Assembly: GCA_964236695.1 (NCBI GenBank)
Contig: CAXSFU010000004.1
Span: forward strand, 24,968 to 88,967
Reading direction: 5' to 3'
DNA length: 64,000 nucleotides
Origin: CAXSEF01 sp964236695
Lineage (GTDB): Bacteria; Pseudomonadota; Alphaproteobacteria; Acetobacterales; Acetobacteraceae
In this document: positions 1 through 8,906 of the stretch, in pieces
How the letters are laid out: every line of letters starts with the position of its first letter
How positions within the stretch are numbered: position 1 is the first letter of the stretch
Program-made: the position numbers and the translations under genes
The notes under the pieces: model-generated
Databases searched by the model: none
The model's input: only the letters and a program-made list of their open reading frames with translations
Told to the model about the DNA's origin: nothing

Positions 1-1274
<1,274 letters not shown>

Positions 1275-1479
1275 GTAAAAGGCCTTTCTTTCTGTGCGCC
1301 CTGCGGCCCGGAAACGAAGCCCGTCCCGGACCGGCGCCGCATCAACCCGCTCCGGATCGGATGACGGGCCGGGACGCATCGCTGCGCCCCCTTCTCAGCC
1401 TGCCGCCGGGGCAAGCCCCGTCGGCCTCAGCCCCGGCGCCGGCCGCGGGACGAACCCCCGCGACCGGCGCCAGGCGGGA

Positions 1480-1797
1480 TCAGGCCGCTGCCTTCTGCGC
1501 CGCGCCGCCCTCGATCACGCCCATGATGTCGGTCTCCTTCATGATCAGGAGATCCTCGCCGTCGAGCTTGACCTCGGTGCCCGACCACTTGCCGAACAGC
1601 ACGCGGTCGCCCGCCTTCACGTCAGGCGGCACCAGGGCCCCGGCGTCGTTGCGCGCGCCGGCGCCGACGGCCACGACCTCGCCCTCCATCGGCTTCTCCT
1701 TGACGGTGTCGGGGATGATGATCCCGCCCGACGTCTTCTCCTCGGCAGTGAGGCGACGAACCACGATGCGGTCGTGAAGGGGACGGAAATTCGCCAT
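1480..1797 (-). CDS. groES: 10 kDa co-chaperonin GroES
   Basis: Heptameric lid of the GroEL chamber. The 105-residue product begins MANFRPLHDRIVVRR, carries the mobile-loop region EEKTSGGIIIPDT that docks on GroEL, and ends with the usual roof and C-terminal segment (GEDLLIMKETDIMGVIE). A longer in-frame reading from 1818 would add seven residues (MLLRMSR) that GroES proteins lack, so ATG 1797 is preferred. It is the first gene of the leftward groESL operon. Two CIRCE operators lie upstream, pointing to HrcA repression released by heat. Confidence 0.98.
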   Translation of the reverse strand: MANFRPLHDRIVVRRLTAEEKTSGGIIIPDTVKEKPMEGEVVAVGAGARNDAGALVPPDVKAGDRVLFGKWSGTEVKLDGEDLLIMKETDIMGVIEGGAAQKAAA

Positions 1798-1887
1798 GCG
1801 GGACATCCTCAGCAACATCGGACGCGCAGCCTGCGCCGCACGGTCCGGATGGTGGATCTTGGCCGGAAGGCGGAGCCCGCCGGCGGT

Positions 1888-1914
1888 TTGGCACTCCCGA
1901 CGCCTGAGTGCCAG
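1888..1914 (-). promoter_or_regulatory. CIRCE operator 1 (HrcA site), groES-proximal
   Basis: Inverted repeat with arms TTGGCACTC and GAGTGCCAG around a 9-bp spacer, matching the CIRCE consensus TTAGCACTC-N9-GAGTGCTAA with few changes. It sits just downstream of the predicted -10 box, inside the groESL leader, where bound HrcA would block transcription. Confidence 0.9.
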
Positions 1915-1929
1915 GGCGGGTGTGCAGGA

Positions 1930-1958
1930 GACCTAGGGTGGCGGGCAGGCCAAGTCAA
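1930..1958 (-). promoter_or_regulatory. predicted groESL vegetative promoter
   Basis: On the minus strand TTGACT (1953-1958) is followed after 17 bp by TAGGTC (1930-1935), a reasonable sigma-70/RpoD-type -35/-10 pair. The promoter lies between the two CIRCE elements. The -10 match is weak, so the exact hexamer is less certain than the promoter's general position. Confidence 0.6.
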
Positions 1959-1965
1959 GCACCCG

Positions 1966-1992
1966 GCAGCACTCGGCTCACGGGAGTGCCAA
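1966..1992 (-). promoter_or_regulatory. CIRCE operator 2 (HrcA site), promoter-distal
   Basis: Second inverted repeat with arms GCAGCACTC and GAGTGCCAA and a 9-bp spacer. The right arm is closer to consensus than the left. It lies just upstream of the predicted -35 box, so the promoter is flanked by HrcA sites on both sides. Confidence 0.8.
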
Positions 1993-2115
1993 ACCTCTGA
2001 TCCAAAACGGGAATTGCAACCGCGGGCGCCGCTGCGCCAGGATGCACCCGGTTCCGGCCGTCCGGGTCCGAGCCGAATCACACCCTATCGGGACACCGCG
2101 CACGGAGAATCGCCC

Positions 2116-2376
2116 ATGAGCCTGTCGCTGCAGCTGAAGGACTACCGGCTGACCACGGCCGAGATCCTCTACCGGCTGCCGGACCACCCGGCGGTGCTGC
2201 AGACCTACGTCTGGCAGGACCTCGACATCGCGCCCGCCTTCCCGGTGCTCGGCGGCTTCCTGGCATTCTGGCAGCGAGAGATCGAGGGCAGGCTGCATTC
2301 CGTCCGCGTCGCCAGCGCCAGCCTGGTCGGCCCGGCACGGTGGCACACCGTCACAGACCGGTTCCAGCTGCACTAG
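2116..2376 (+). CDS. usg: Usg-like family protein
   Basis: An 86-residue cytoplasmic protein that reads as the small alphaproteobacterial Usg family (RLTTAEILYRLPDHP, then WQDLDIAPAFPVL, then FWQREIEGRLHSVRVAS). Its biochemical role is not established; the name comes from an ORF near trp genes in other bacteria. ATG 2116 follows the purine-rich CGGAGAAT. It is divergent from groESL and shares the 318-bp intergenic region, and it is followed by a family B repeat. The length is normal for the family and no defect is visible. Confidence 0.85.
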   Translation: MSLSLQLKDYRLTTAEILYRLPDHPAVLQTYVWQDLDIAPAFPVLGGFLAFWQREIEGRLHSVRVASASLVGPARWHTVTDRFQLH

Positions 2377-2421
2377 GCCGCGTCATGCACCTGCCAGCCC
2401 CGGTGCTCTGCAGGGCCACAC

Positions 2422-2551
2422 GAAGAAAGCGTGTTCTTTCTTGAAAGAAAGAACCAAAGAACTTTTGCTCATTGGGCTCCGTGGCCGCCCGCGCGCCCGG
2501 AACCCCATGGGCAAAGTCTTTTTGCTTCTTTTTCTTCAGAAAAAGAAGATT
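2422..2551. repeat. repeat family B, copy 1 (inward pair with copy 2)
   Basis: AT-rich palindromic element. It contains the near-perfect palindromes TTCTTTCTTGAAAGAAAGAA and CTTCTTTTTCTTCAGAAAAA(GAAG), separated by a GC-rich stretch. Its orientation is opposite to copy 2 at 7983-8122 and identical to copy 3. It occupies most of the gap between usg and the lipoprotein gene. No ORF in it is believable. Confidence 0.85.
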
Positions 2552-2710
2552 CTTCCTATCCTGCCAATGGAGCGAGCCGCCACCAGCTTCATGACAGCCT
2601 CCAGGCCGCACCGGCGGCACCCGGTGCGCCGGGCGCCGCCCTGCCGGGACCAGGGGCATCGAACCGGGCCCGTCCGGGATCGTTGAACCCTGGACTGCCA
2701 GAGGCCACCG

Positions 2711-2953
2711 ATGCCCAGCCTGTTGCGCCACGCCGCCCTCGCCGCCTGCCTCCTGCTCGCCGCCTGCAACCTGCGCTACGGCGAGCAGCCGCCGCTGGTT
2801 TCCGGCAACAGCCCGGCGAATGCCAACGGCGGCGCCAACGAGATGCCGCAGACCGTGAACAGCCTTCCCCTGGGCGCCGAGGGCATCGGCCGCGGGCCCA
2901 ACGCCCAGGTGCCCAACGACGCGTCGATCACCTTCGGCAGCGGCCGGCGCTAG
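2711..2953 (+). CDS. small predicted lipoprotein
   Basis: An 80-residue protein with a hydrophobic leader (LLRHAALAACLLLAAC) ending in a lipobox, with the lipidated cysteine predicted at residue 19. The rest is a short polar segment rich in Asn, Gly and Pro with no recognised domain. ATG 2711 is preceded by AGAGG. It probably sits in an envelope membrane facing the periplasm. The family is not recognised and no function is proposed. Confidence 0.7.
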   Translation: MPSLLRHAALAACLLLAACNLRYGEQPPLVSGNSPANANGGANEMPQTVNSLPLGAEGIGRGPNAQVPNDASITFGSGRR

Positions 2954-3014
2954 GGCCGCCGGATCGAAGGCCTGAACCGCCGCATCTCACCAGCCGGCCG
3001 GCTTGCACGGGCCC

Positions 3015-3254
3015 TCAGGCGCCCGTGTCGCCACCCGGCGTCGCGCCGGCGCCTTCCGGACTCTCGCCCTCCGCGGCCCCTGCCTCCAGCCTGGCCCCGT
3101 CCAGCACGGCCGCGCGTCGCAGCGCCGCCTGCTCCAGCGCCAGGCGCTCCGCCCTGGTCTGCCCATGCGCCACCCGGTTCTCCGCCGCCTGCCGCGCTGC
3201 GGCCGCCCGGCCCCGCCGCTTGCGCTCCCGGTTCAGGTTCACGACATCGCTCAT
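3015..3254 (-). CDS. DUF4169 family protein
   Basis: A 79-residue, highly charged protein beginning MSDVVNLNRERKRRGRA and continuing with an Arg/Ala-rich helix (ENRVAHGQTRAERLALEQA). This matches the alphaproteobacterial DUF4169 family in start, spacing and composition; the function is unknown. The Gly/Pro/Glu-rich tail is probably disordered. The start at 3254 was chosen because the family begins with this VVNL motif; a longer reading from 3374 adds 40 unrelated residues. It is convergent with the lipoprotein gene and divergent from ssuA-like. Confidence 0.8.
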   Translation of the reverse strand: MSDVVNLNRERKRRGRAAAARQAAENRVAHGQTRAERLALEQAALRRAAVLDGARLEAGAAEGESPEGAGATPGGDTGA

Positions 3255-3391
3255 CCCGCGACCCTGCCATGGGACACGACCGCAGGACAGCCCGGCCGGC
3301 ACCTGCCGCTGACCACCCGCTATTCCACGACGTGGACTTGCAGTTTTTGAGAAACCACGCCAGCGTCCGGGCACATCTCCGGAGCCCGCCC

Positions 3392-4336
3392 ATGCGCTTC
3401 CTCCACAAGGCCCGCCTCGCCACGGCCGTCGCCGGGCTGCTGGCCCTGTCGGTCGCCCCCGCCAGGGCCGGCGGCACCGTGCGCGTCGGCTACCAGAAAT
3501 ACGGCACCCTGATCCTGCTCAAGGAGAAGGCCTGGCTCGAGCCCGCCCTCGCCAGGCTCGGCTGGACCGTGGCCTGGTCCGAGTTCACCAGCGGCCCGCA
3601 GCTGCTCGAGGCGTTCAACGCGGGCGCGCTCGACTTCGCCACCACCGGCGAGACCCCGCCGATCTTCGCCGAGGCCGCCGGCACCCCCCTGCTCTACGTC
3701 GGCACCGAGCCGCCCGCGCCCAAGGGCGAGGCCATCGTCGTGCCCCCCGGCAGCACGATCGCCAGCGTCGCCGAACTGCGCGGAAAACACGTCGCCCTCA
3801 ACAAGGGCTCCAACGTGCAGGCCATGCTGGTGCGCGCCCTGGAGGCCGCCGGCCTGCACTGGTCCGACATCGCCCCTGTCTACCTCTCCCCGCCTGACGC
3901 CCGCAGCGCCTTCGCCAGCGGCCGCATCGACGCCTGGGCGATCTGGGACCCCTACCTCGCTTCCGCCCAGGCCGACGCCGGCGCCAGGATCATCGCCGAC
4001 GCCACCGGCCTGGTGCCCAACCACCAGTTCTACCTCGCCAGCCGCCCGTTCGCCGCCGCCCAGCCGGCGATCGTCCAGGCGATCCTGGGGCAGATCGCCG
4101 CCCTGGACCGCTGGGCGGCCGCCACCCCCGCGGAGGTCGCCCCCCTGCTGGCCCACGGCGCCGGCCTGCCGATCCCCACGGTCGAGACCGCGCTGGCCCG
4201 GCTGAGCTACGGCGTGGTGCCGGTCACGCCCGACATCGTGGCGCAGCAGCAGGCCATCGCGGACAGCCTCCGCACCCTGCGCCTGATCCCGTCGGCGGTG
4301 GATGTCGGCAAGGACGTGTGGCAGCCGCCGTCCTGA
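3392..4336 (+). CDS. ssuA: ABC transporter substrate-binding protein, aliphatic sulfonate type (SsuA-like)
   Basis: Periplasmic binding protein of 314 residues with a Sec signal peptide (cleavage likely after PARA, about residue 27). The mature part starts GGTVRVGYQKYGTLILLKEK and contains the SsuA-like segments TSGPQLLEAFNAGALDFATTGETPP and DAWAIWDPYLA. Family members capture alkanesulfonates or taurine for sulfur supply. No ssuB, ssuC or ssuD homologue lies next to it, so it must share a transporter encoded elsewhere or be an orphan. ATG 3392 is used because the signal peptide starts there. A family A repeat follows directly. Confidence 0.85.
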   Translation: MRFLHKARLATAVAGLLALSVAPARAGGTVRVGYQKYGTLILLKEKAWLEPALARLGWTVAWSEFTSGPQLLEAFNAGALDFATTGETPPIFAEAAGTPLLYVGTEPPAPKGEAIVVPPGSTIASVAELRGKHVALNKGSNVQAMLVRALEAAGLHWSDIAPVYLSPPDARSAFASGRIDAWAIWDPYLASAQADAGARIIADATGLVPNHQFYLASRPFAAAQPAIVQAILGQIAALDRWAAATPAEVAPLLAHGAGLPIPTVETALARLSYGVVPVTPDIVAQQQAIADSLRTLRLIPSAVDVGKDVWQPPS

Positions 4337-4340
4337 CGGG

Positions 4341-4503
4341 AAGCAAGGCCAGGGCGCTGCCCTGGACCCGCCAGGGGCAGCGCTCCTGGACCGGCACACG
4401 GAAGGGCGCCCCGGCGCGAACTGCCGCCCCTGCCGGAATCCTTCATGCGCCGGTCCAGGGGCGGCTCGCCCCTGGCGGGTCCGGGCAGAGCCCGGCCTTG
4501 CTT
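4341..4503. repeat. repeat family A, copy 1
   Basis: Ends are perfect inverted repeats, AAGCAAGGCC and GGCCTTGCTT. Inside are further palindromic blocks (CCAGGGC-GCTGCCCTGG and CAGGGGCGGCTCGCCCCTG). It fills the gap between ssuA and dnaE2. Confidence 0.85.
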
Positions 4504-4551
4504 CTGTTTCTCCTTTGTTCCGTCCAGTCCGCTCGTCTACCCTCCCCGCCC

Positions 4552-7500
4552 ATGTCCTCCTACGTCGAGCTTCAGGTCACCACCAACCACTCCTTCCTGC
4601 GCGGCGCCTCCAGCGTGGAGGAGCTGTTCGCGCAGGCCGCCCTGTCCGGCCACGCGGCGCTCGGCGTCGCCGACCGCAACTCGGTGGCCGGCATCGCCCG
4701 CGCCCACACCCGCGCCGCGGAGTCCGGGGTGCGGCTGGTGGCGGGCGCCCGGCTCGGCTTCTCCGACGGCACCGACCTGCTGCTCTATCCCACCGACCGC
4801 GCCGCCTGGGCGCGGCTGTGCCGCCTGGTCTCGCTCGGCCGCACCCGGCGGAACGCGGACGGCACGGAGATCGCGCGCGAGGACGCCGCTCGCGCCGGCG
4901 CACGCGTCTGGCACCTGCCGCGCGACGCCCTGGCGGAGCACGCGGACGGCCTGCTCGCCGTGCTGGTGCCGCCCGACGCCACCTGGGGTACTGCCGCGGC
5001 GCGCGGCGACGACGCCCCCGCGGCACGGGCGGCCGGGCTGCGCGCCCGGCTCGACCGGCTGCGCGTGGAGTTCGGCGAGCGCGCCTCCGTGGCGCTGACT
5101 CTGCGCCGCCGCCCGGACGACGCGGTGCGCCTGCACGACCTGGACACGCTCGCGGCGCAGTCCGGCGTGGCGGGCGTGGCCACCGGCGACGTGCTGTACC
5201 ACACGCCCGGGCGCCGCATCCTGCAGGACGTGCTGACCTGCATCCGCGAGGGCTGCACCATCGACGACGCCGGCTTCCGACGCGAGCGCAGCGTGGACTG
5301 CCACCTGCGCCCGCCCGAGGAGATGGTCCGCCTGTTCGAGCGCCACCCGGCGGCGCTGGCGCGCAGCGTGGAGCTGGCCGAACGCGCCCGCTTCTCGCTC
5401 GACGACCTGCGCTACCAGTACCCCGACGAGACCGGCCCCGACGGCGGCGCGGCGCAGGCCGCGCTGGAGCGCGCCACCCTGGACGGCGCCGCCGCACGCT
5501 ACCCGGACGGCGTGCCAGCCGACGTCGCCCGCCAGCTCCGCCACGAGCTGTCGCTGATCGCGCGGCTCGACTACGCGCCGTACTTCCTGACCGTGCACGC
5601 GATCGTCCGCTACGCCCGGTCGCAGGCCATCCTGTGCCAGGGCCGCGGCTCGGCCGCGAACTCCGCGGTGTGCTTCGTCCTCGGCATCACCGCGATCGAC
5701 CCGGTGCGCTCCGGCCTGCTGTTCGAGCGCTTCATCTCCGCAGAGCGCCACGAGCCGCCCGACATCGACGTCGACTTCGACCACGGCCGGCGCGAGGAGG
5801 TGATCCAGTGGATCTACCGACGCTACGGCCGCGAGCGCGCCGCCCTGTGCGCCACCGTGATGCGCTACCGCCCGCGCGGCGCCGTGCGCGACGTGGGCCG
5901 CGTCATGGGCCTGCCAGAGGACATCACCGGCGCGCTCGCCGGCCAGGTCTGGGGCTTCTCCGAGGAGGGCGTGGGCGCCGGGCACGCGGCCGCCCTCGGC
6001 CTCGACCCCGCCGACCGCCGCCTCGCGCTCACGCTGGACCTCGCCCGCACCCTGATCGGCTTCCCGCGCCAGCTCGGCACCCATCCCGGCGGCTTCGTGC
6101 TGACCCGCGACCGCCTCGACGAGCTGGTGCCGGTGGCGCCCGCCGCGATGGCCGGGCGCACGGTGATCGAGTGGGACAAGGACGACATCGACGCCCTGCG
6201 CTGGATGAAGGTCGACGTGCTCGGCCTGGGCATGCTCGGCTGCCTGACCCGGGTGTTCGCCCTGCTGCGCGCCCACCGCGGCCTGGTGCTGGCGCTCGCC
6301 GACATCCCCGCCGAAGACCCCGCCACCTTCCGCATGATCCAGGCGGCCGACACGATCGGCACCTTCCAGATCGAGAGCCGCGCGCAGATGGCCATGCTGC
6401 CGCGCCACAAGCCCGCCACCTTCTACGACCTGGTCGTCCAGGTCGCAGTGGTCCGACCGGGCCCGATCCAGGGCGACATGGTGCAGCCCTACCTGCGCCG
6501 CCGCGCCGGCCTGGAGCACCCGGAGTACCCCCACCCCGACCTGGAGCGCGTGCTCGGCAAGACCTACGGGGTGCCCCTGTTCCAGGAGCAGGCGATGCAG
6601 GTCGCCATCGTGTGCGCCGGCTTCACCCCGGGCGAGGCCGACCAGCTCCGCCGCTCCATGGCGACCTTCAAGGTCACCGGCGGCGTCAGCCATTTCCGCG
6701 CCAGGATGATCGAGGGCATGGTCGCGCGCGGCTACCCCCTCGCGCTGGCCGAGGCCACCTTCCGCCAGATCGAGGGCTTCGGCTCCTACGGCTTCCCGGA
6801 AAGCCACGCCGCCTCCTTCGCGCTGATCGCCTACGCCTCGGCCTGGGTGAAGTGCCACCACCCAGACATCTTCTGCGCCGCCCTGCTCAACGCCCAGCCG
6901 ATGGGCTTCTACGCCCCCGCCCAGCTCGTCGCCGACGCCCGCGACCACGGCGTCAGGGTCCGCCCGGTCTGCGTCAACGCCTCGCACTGGGACTGCACCC
7001 TGGAGCCGGACGGGAACGGGGATGGGCGCGAGGGGACCGGCACCGTCGCGGGCCGGCACGACCTTGCGCCCGGAACGCCGCGGCTCGCGGTCCGCCTCGG
7101 CCTGCGCATGGTCCGCGGCCTGGCGGAAGCCGACGCGGCCCGCCTCGTCGCCCGGCGCGATCGCCCCTACCCGTCCGTCGCCGAGCTGTCGCGCCGCGCG
7201 GCGCTGACCGCGGCCACGCTGGAGCGCCTGGCCGAGGCGGACGGGTTCGCCTCGCTCGGCCTGGACCGGCGCGCGGCGTCCTGGGCGGTGCGCGGCCTGC
7301 ACGGCGCCCCCCTGCCGCTGTTCGAGCGCGCCCCCGCCCCCCGCCTCGCGCGCGACGCGGCACCCGGGCCCGCCCCCGACGACGAGGACACCGCCTCCGG
7401 TTCCGCCCACGCGCCGCCGCTCCACGGGGACGAGCCCGCCGTGGCGCTCCCCGCCATGGACGAGGGCCGCCTCGTGGTCGAGGACTACCGCAGCGTCGGC

Positions 7501-7950
7501 CTGTCGCTGCGCCGCCACCCGGTGTCGCTGCTGCGCCCCCGCCTCGCCCGGCGCGGCGCCATCCCCTGCGCGCGCCTGGCCAGCACGCGCGACTCCAGCC
7601 GCGCCGCCGTCGCCGGGCTGGTGCTGGTGCGGCAGCGGCCCGGCTCCGCGAACGGGGTGATGTTCGTCACCCTGGAGGACGAGACCGGCCTGGCCAACCT
7701 CATCCTCTGGCCGTCCGTGTTCGAGGCCAGCCGCAGCCTGGTGCTGTCCGCCCGCATGATCGCCTGCCACGGCCAGGTGCAGCGCGACGAGGGCGGCGTC
7801 ACCCACCTCGTGGCGGAGCGGCTGACCGACCTGTCCGCCCTGCTGCGCTCGCTCGGCCACACGGAGGAAGGCGGCCGCGGCGACGGCACGACCCACCCCG
7901 ACGCCCCTGACCCCTGCGCCATCCGCGTGCCGACCCGCGACTTCCGCTAG
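4552..7950 (+). CDS. dnaE2: error-prone DNA polymerase DnaE2
   Basis: C-family polymerase of 1132 residues used in SOS-type translesion synthesis, normally with ImuA and ImuB. The order is PHP domain (from about residue 4, ELQVTTNHSFLRGAS), palm with PDIDVDF (D404, D406) and the third catalytic Asp D555 in VDVLGLG, fingers with FQIESRAQMAMLP, a helix-hairpin region, and a C-terminal OB fold (VMFVTLEDETGLANLILWP). The last of these separates DnaE2 from replicative DnaE1. The usual ELH of the PHP metal site reads ELQ here. ATG 4552 is set by the family N-terminus. No imuA or imuB is adjacent; a family A repeat lies just upstream and a family B repeat downstream. Confidence 0.95.
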   Translation: MSSYVELQVTTNHSFLRGASSVEELFAQAALSGHAALGVADRNSVAGIARAHTRAAESGVRLVAGARLGFSDGTDLLLYPTDRAAWARLCRLVSLGRTRRNADGTEIAREDAARAGARVWHLPRDALAEHADGLLAVLVPPDATWGTAAARGDDAPAARAAGLRARLDRLRVEFGERASVALTLRRRPDDAVRLHDLDTLAAQSGVAGVATGDVLYHTPGRRILQDVLTCIREGCTIDDAGFRRERSVDCHLRPPEEMVRLFERHPAALARSVELAERARFSLDDLRYQYPDETGPDGGAAQAALERATLDGAAARYPDGVPADVARQLRHELSLIARLDYAPYFLTVHAIVRYARSQAILCQGRGSAANSAVCFVLGITAIDPVRSGLLFERFISAERHEPPDIDVDFDHGRREEVIQWIYRRYGRERAALCATVMRYRPRGAVRDVGRVMGLPEDITGALAGQVWGFSEEGVGAGHAAALGLDPADRRLALTLDLARTLIGFPRQLGTHPGGFVLTRDRLDELVPVAPAAMAGRTVIEWDKDDIDALRWMKVDVLGLGMLGCLTRVFALLRAHRGLVLALADIPAEDPATFRMIQAADTIGTFQIESRAQMAMLPRHKPATFYDLVVQVAVVRPGPIQGDMVQPYLRRRAGLEHPEYPHPDLERVLGKTYGVPLFQEQAMQVAIVCAGFTPGEADQLRRSMATFKVTGGVSHFRARMIEGMVARGYPLALAEATFRQIEGFGSYGFPESHAASFALIAYASAWVKCHHPDIFCAALLNAQPMGFYAPAQLVADARDHGVRVRPVCVNASHWDCTLEPDGNGDGREGTGTVAGRHDLAPGTPRLAVRLGLRMVRGLAEADAARLVARRDRPYPSVAELSRRAALTAATLERLAEADGFASLGLDRRAASWAVRGLHGAPLPLFERAPAPRLARDAAPGPAPDDEDTASGSAHAPPLHGDEPAVALPAMDEGRLVVEDYRSVGLSLRRHPVSLLRPRLARRGAIPCARLASTRDSSRAAVAGLVLVRQRPGSANGVMFVTLEDETGLANLILWPSVFEASRSLVLSARMIACHGQVQRDEGGVTHLVAERLTDLSALLRSLGHTEEGGRGDGTTHPDAPDPCAIRVPTRDFR

Positions 7951-7982
7951 CGGCTGTCGTGGCAGCTCGCTGCCTCGGGCAG

Positions 7983-8122
7983 GAAAGCAAGGCCTTCTTT
8001 TTCTGAAGAAAAAGAAGCAAAAAGACTTTGCTCGATAAAAATCCGGGCTCGCGGGCAGCGCCCTGGCTTAATGGATAAAAGTTCTTTGGTTCTTTCTTTC
8101 AAGAAAGAACACGCTTTCTTCC
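7983..8122. repeat. repeat family B, copy 2 (inverted relative to copy 1)
   Basis: Reverse complement of the copy 1 type: CTTCTTTTTCTGAAGAAAAA(GAAG), then TTCTTTCTTTCAAGAAAGAA and the outer end CACGCTTTCTTC. With copy 1 it brackets the segment holding the lipoprotein, DUF4169, ssuA-like and dnaE2 genes. Confidence 0.85.
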
Positions 8123-8166
8123 TGCCACGGCAAGGAATATCGGAGCCGGCAGCTCCATGAAGACCT

Positions 8167-8427
8167 TTAGTCGGCGATGTCCACCAGCCTGGCGCAGTCC
8201 GGCGGAAGCTCGGCGCGATGCGACGCCAGGCAGGCGTTGATCCTGTCGCCGTCCGGCCTGGCCTTGGCGCACAGCGCGTCGATCGGCCCGGCACAGACCT
8301 GCTCCAGCCGCTGCTGCATGGTGCGCGCGTGAACGCCGCCCGTTCCCGACGCGAGCGCCACGGTGGCCAGAACCAGGACGGCCGGACGCGGAACGGCCGG
8401 GAGGGACGCGCCGACGGGCCGGGTCAT
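8167..8427 (-). CDS. cysteine-rich exported protein
   Basis: An 86-residue protein with a signal peptide (cleavage predicted after GVHA, residue 34) and four cysteines at 45, 53, 66 and 78 in the pattern C-x7-C-x12-C-x11-C. The ending CLASHRAELPPDCARLV resembles Cys-rich repeat proteins in which two disulfides staple short helices. It is probably periplasmic. Its start overlaps the stop of the cytochrome c gene by 4 bp (ATGA), so it is translationally coupled as the last gene of the dehydrogenase-cytochrome operon. The precise function is unknown. Confidence 0.75.
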   Translation of the reverse strand: MTRPVGASLPAVPRPAVLVLATVALASGTGGVHARTMQQRLEQVCAGPIDALCAKARPDGDRINACLASHRAELPPDCARLVDIAD

Positions 8428-8843
8428 GGCTTCGGCGGCGGCGTCACGCTCATCTTGATGCTGGAGTAGTAGGCGGCGAGATTGGCGATGTCCTCGTCGC
8501 TGAGCGGCGCCGCGACCGTGTTCATGATCTCGTTCTTGCGCTCGCCGGAATGGTAGGCCTGTAGCGCCGAAACCAGGTAGGCCTGCACCTGGCCGGCGAG
8601 GTTGGGCGCCTCCGCCAGCCTGGAAAGCCCGTCGCGGCCGTGGCAGGTGGTGCAGCCCGCGGTGCGTATCCGCTTCGCCCCGGCCTCAACCGAGCCGGCG
8701 GTCTCGCCCGGGGCCGCCGCCGCCGGGGCATCGGTGGGCGGGTCGTCCGCCCTGGCGGGGGAGGCGGCCAGCACGGCCAGCACGCAGGGCAGGATCAGGA
8801 ACGGCGCGCGCGGTCGCGTCGCGGCGCTGTGGGGTCGGCTCAT
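8424..8843 (-). CDS. c-type cytochrome
   Basis: A 139-residue exported monohaem cytochrome. A signal peptide ends near residue 32 (ASPARA). The haem motif CTTCH is at 64-68, followed by GRDG and the NLAGQ segment typical of class I cytochromes; M107 (EIMNTV) before PLSDEDIANLAAYY is the likely second axial ligand. Lying directly downstream of a PQQ-type dehydrogenase, it is the probable periplasmic electron acceptor of that enzyme. It overlaps the Cys-rich gene by 4 bp. Confidence 0.9.
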   Translation of the reverse strand: MSRPHSAATRPRAPFLILPCVLAVLAASPARADDPPTDAPAAAAPGETAGSVEAGAKRIRTAGCTTCHGRDGLSRLAEAPNLAGQVQAYLVSALQAYHSGERKNEIMNTVAAPLSDEDIANLAAYYSSIKMSVTPPPKP

Positions 8844-8906
8844 GGCATGCTCCGGTGGTCGTGGCCGGGCGCGTCGCGGCGCCCGGCCCCTGCACGAATC
8901 CGCTGC

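Noticed and set aside
4302..7910. Long ORFs in other frames and on the minus strand over dnaE2
   Set aside because: They are shadows caused by very high GC; composition is Arg/Pro/His-rich with no domains, while the DnaE2 frame has all family motifs.
2422..8122. A composite transposon between B repeat copies 1 and 2
   Set aside because: No transposase gene and no target-site duplication at the outer ends; only the inverted bracket itself is supported.
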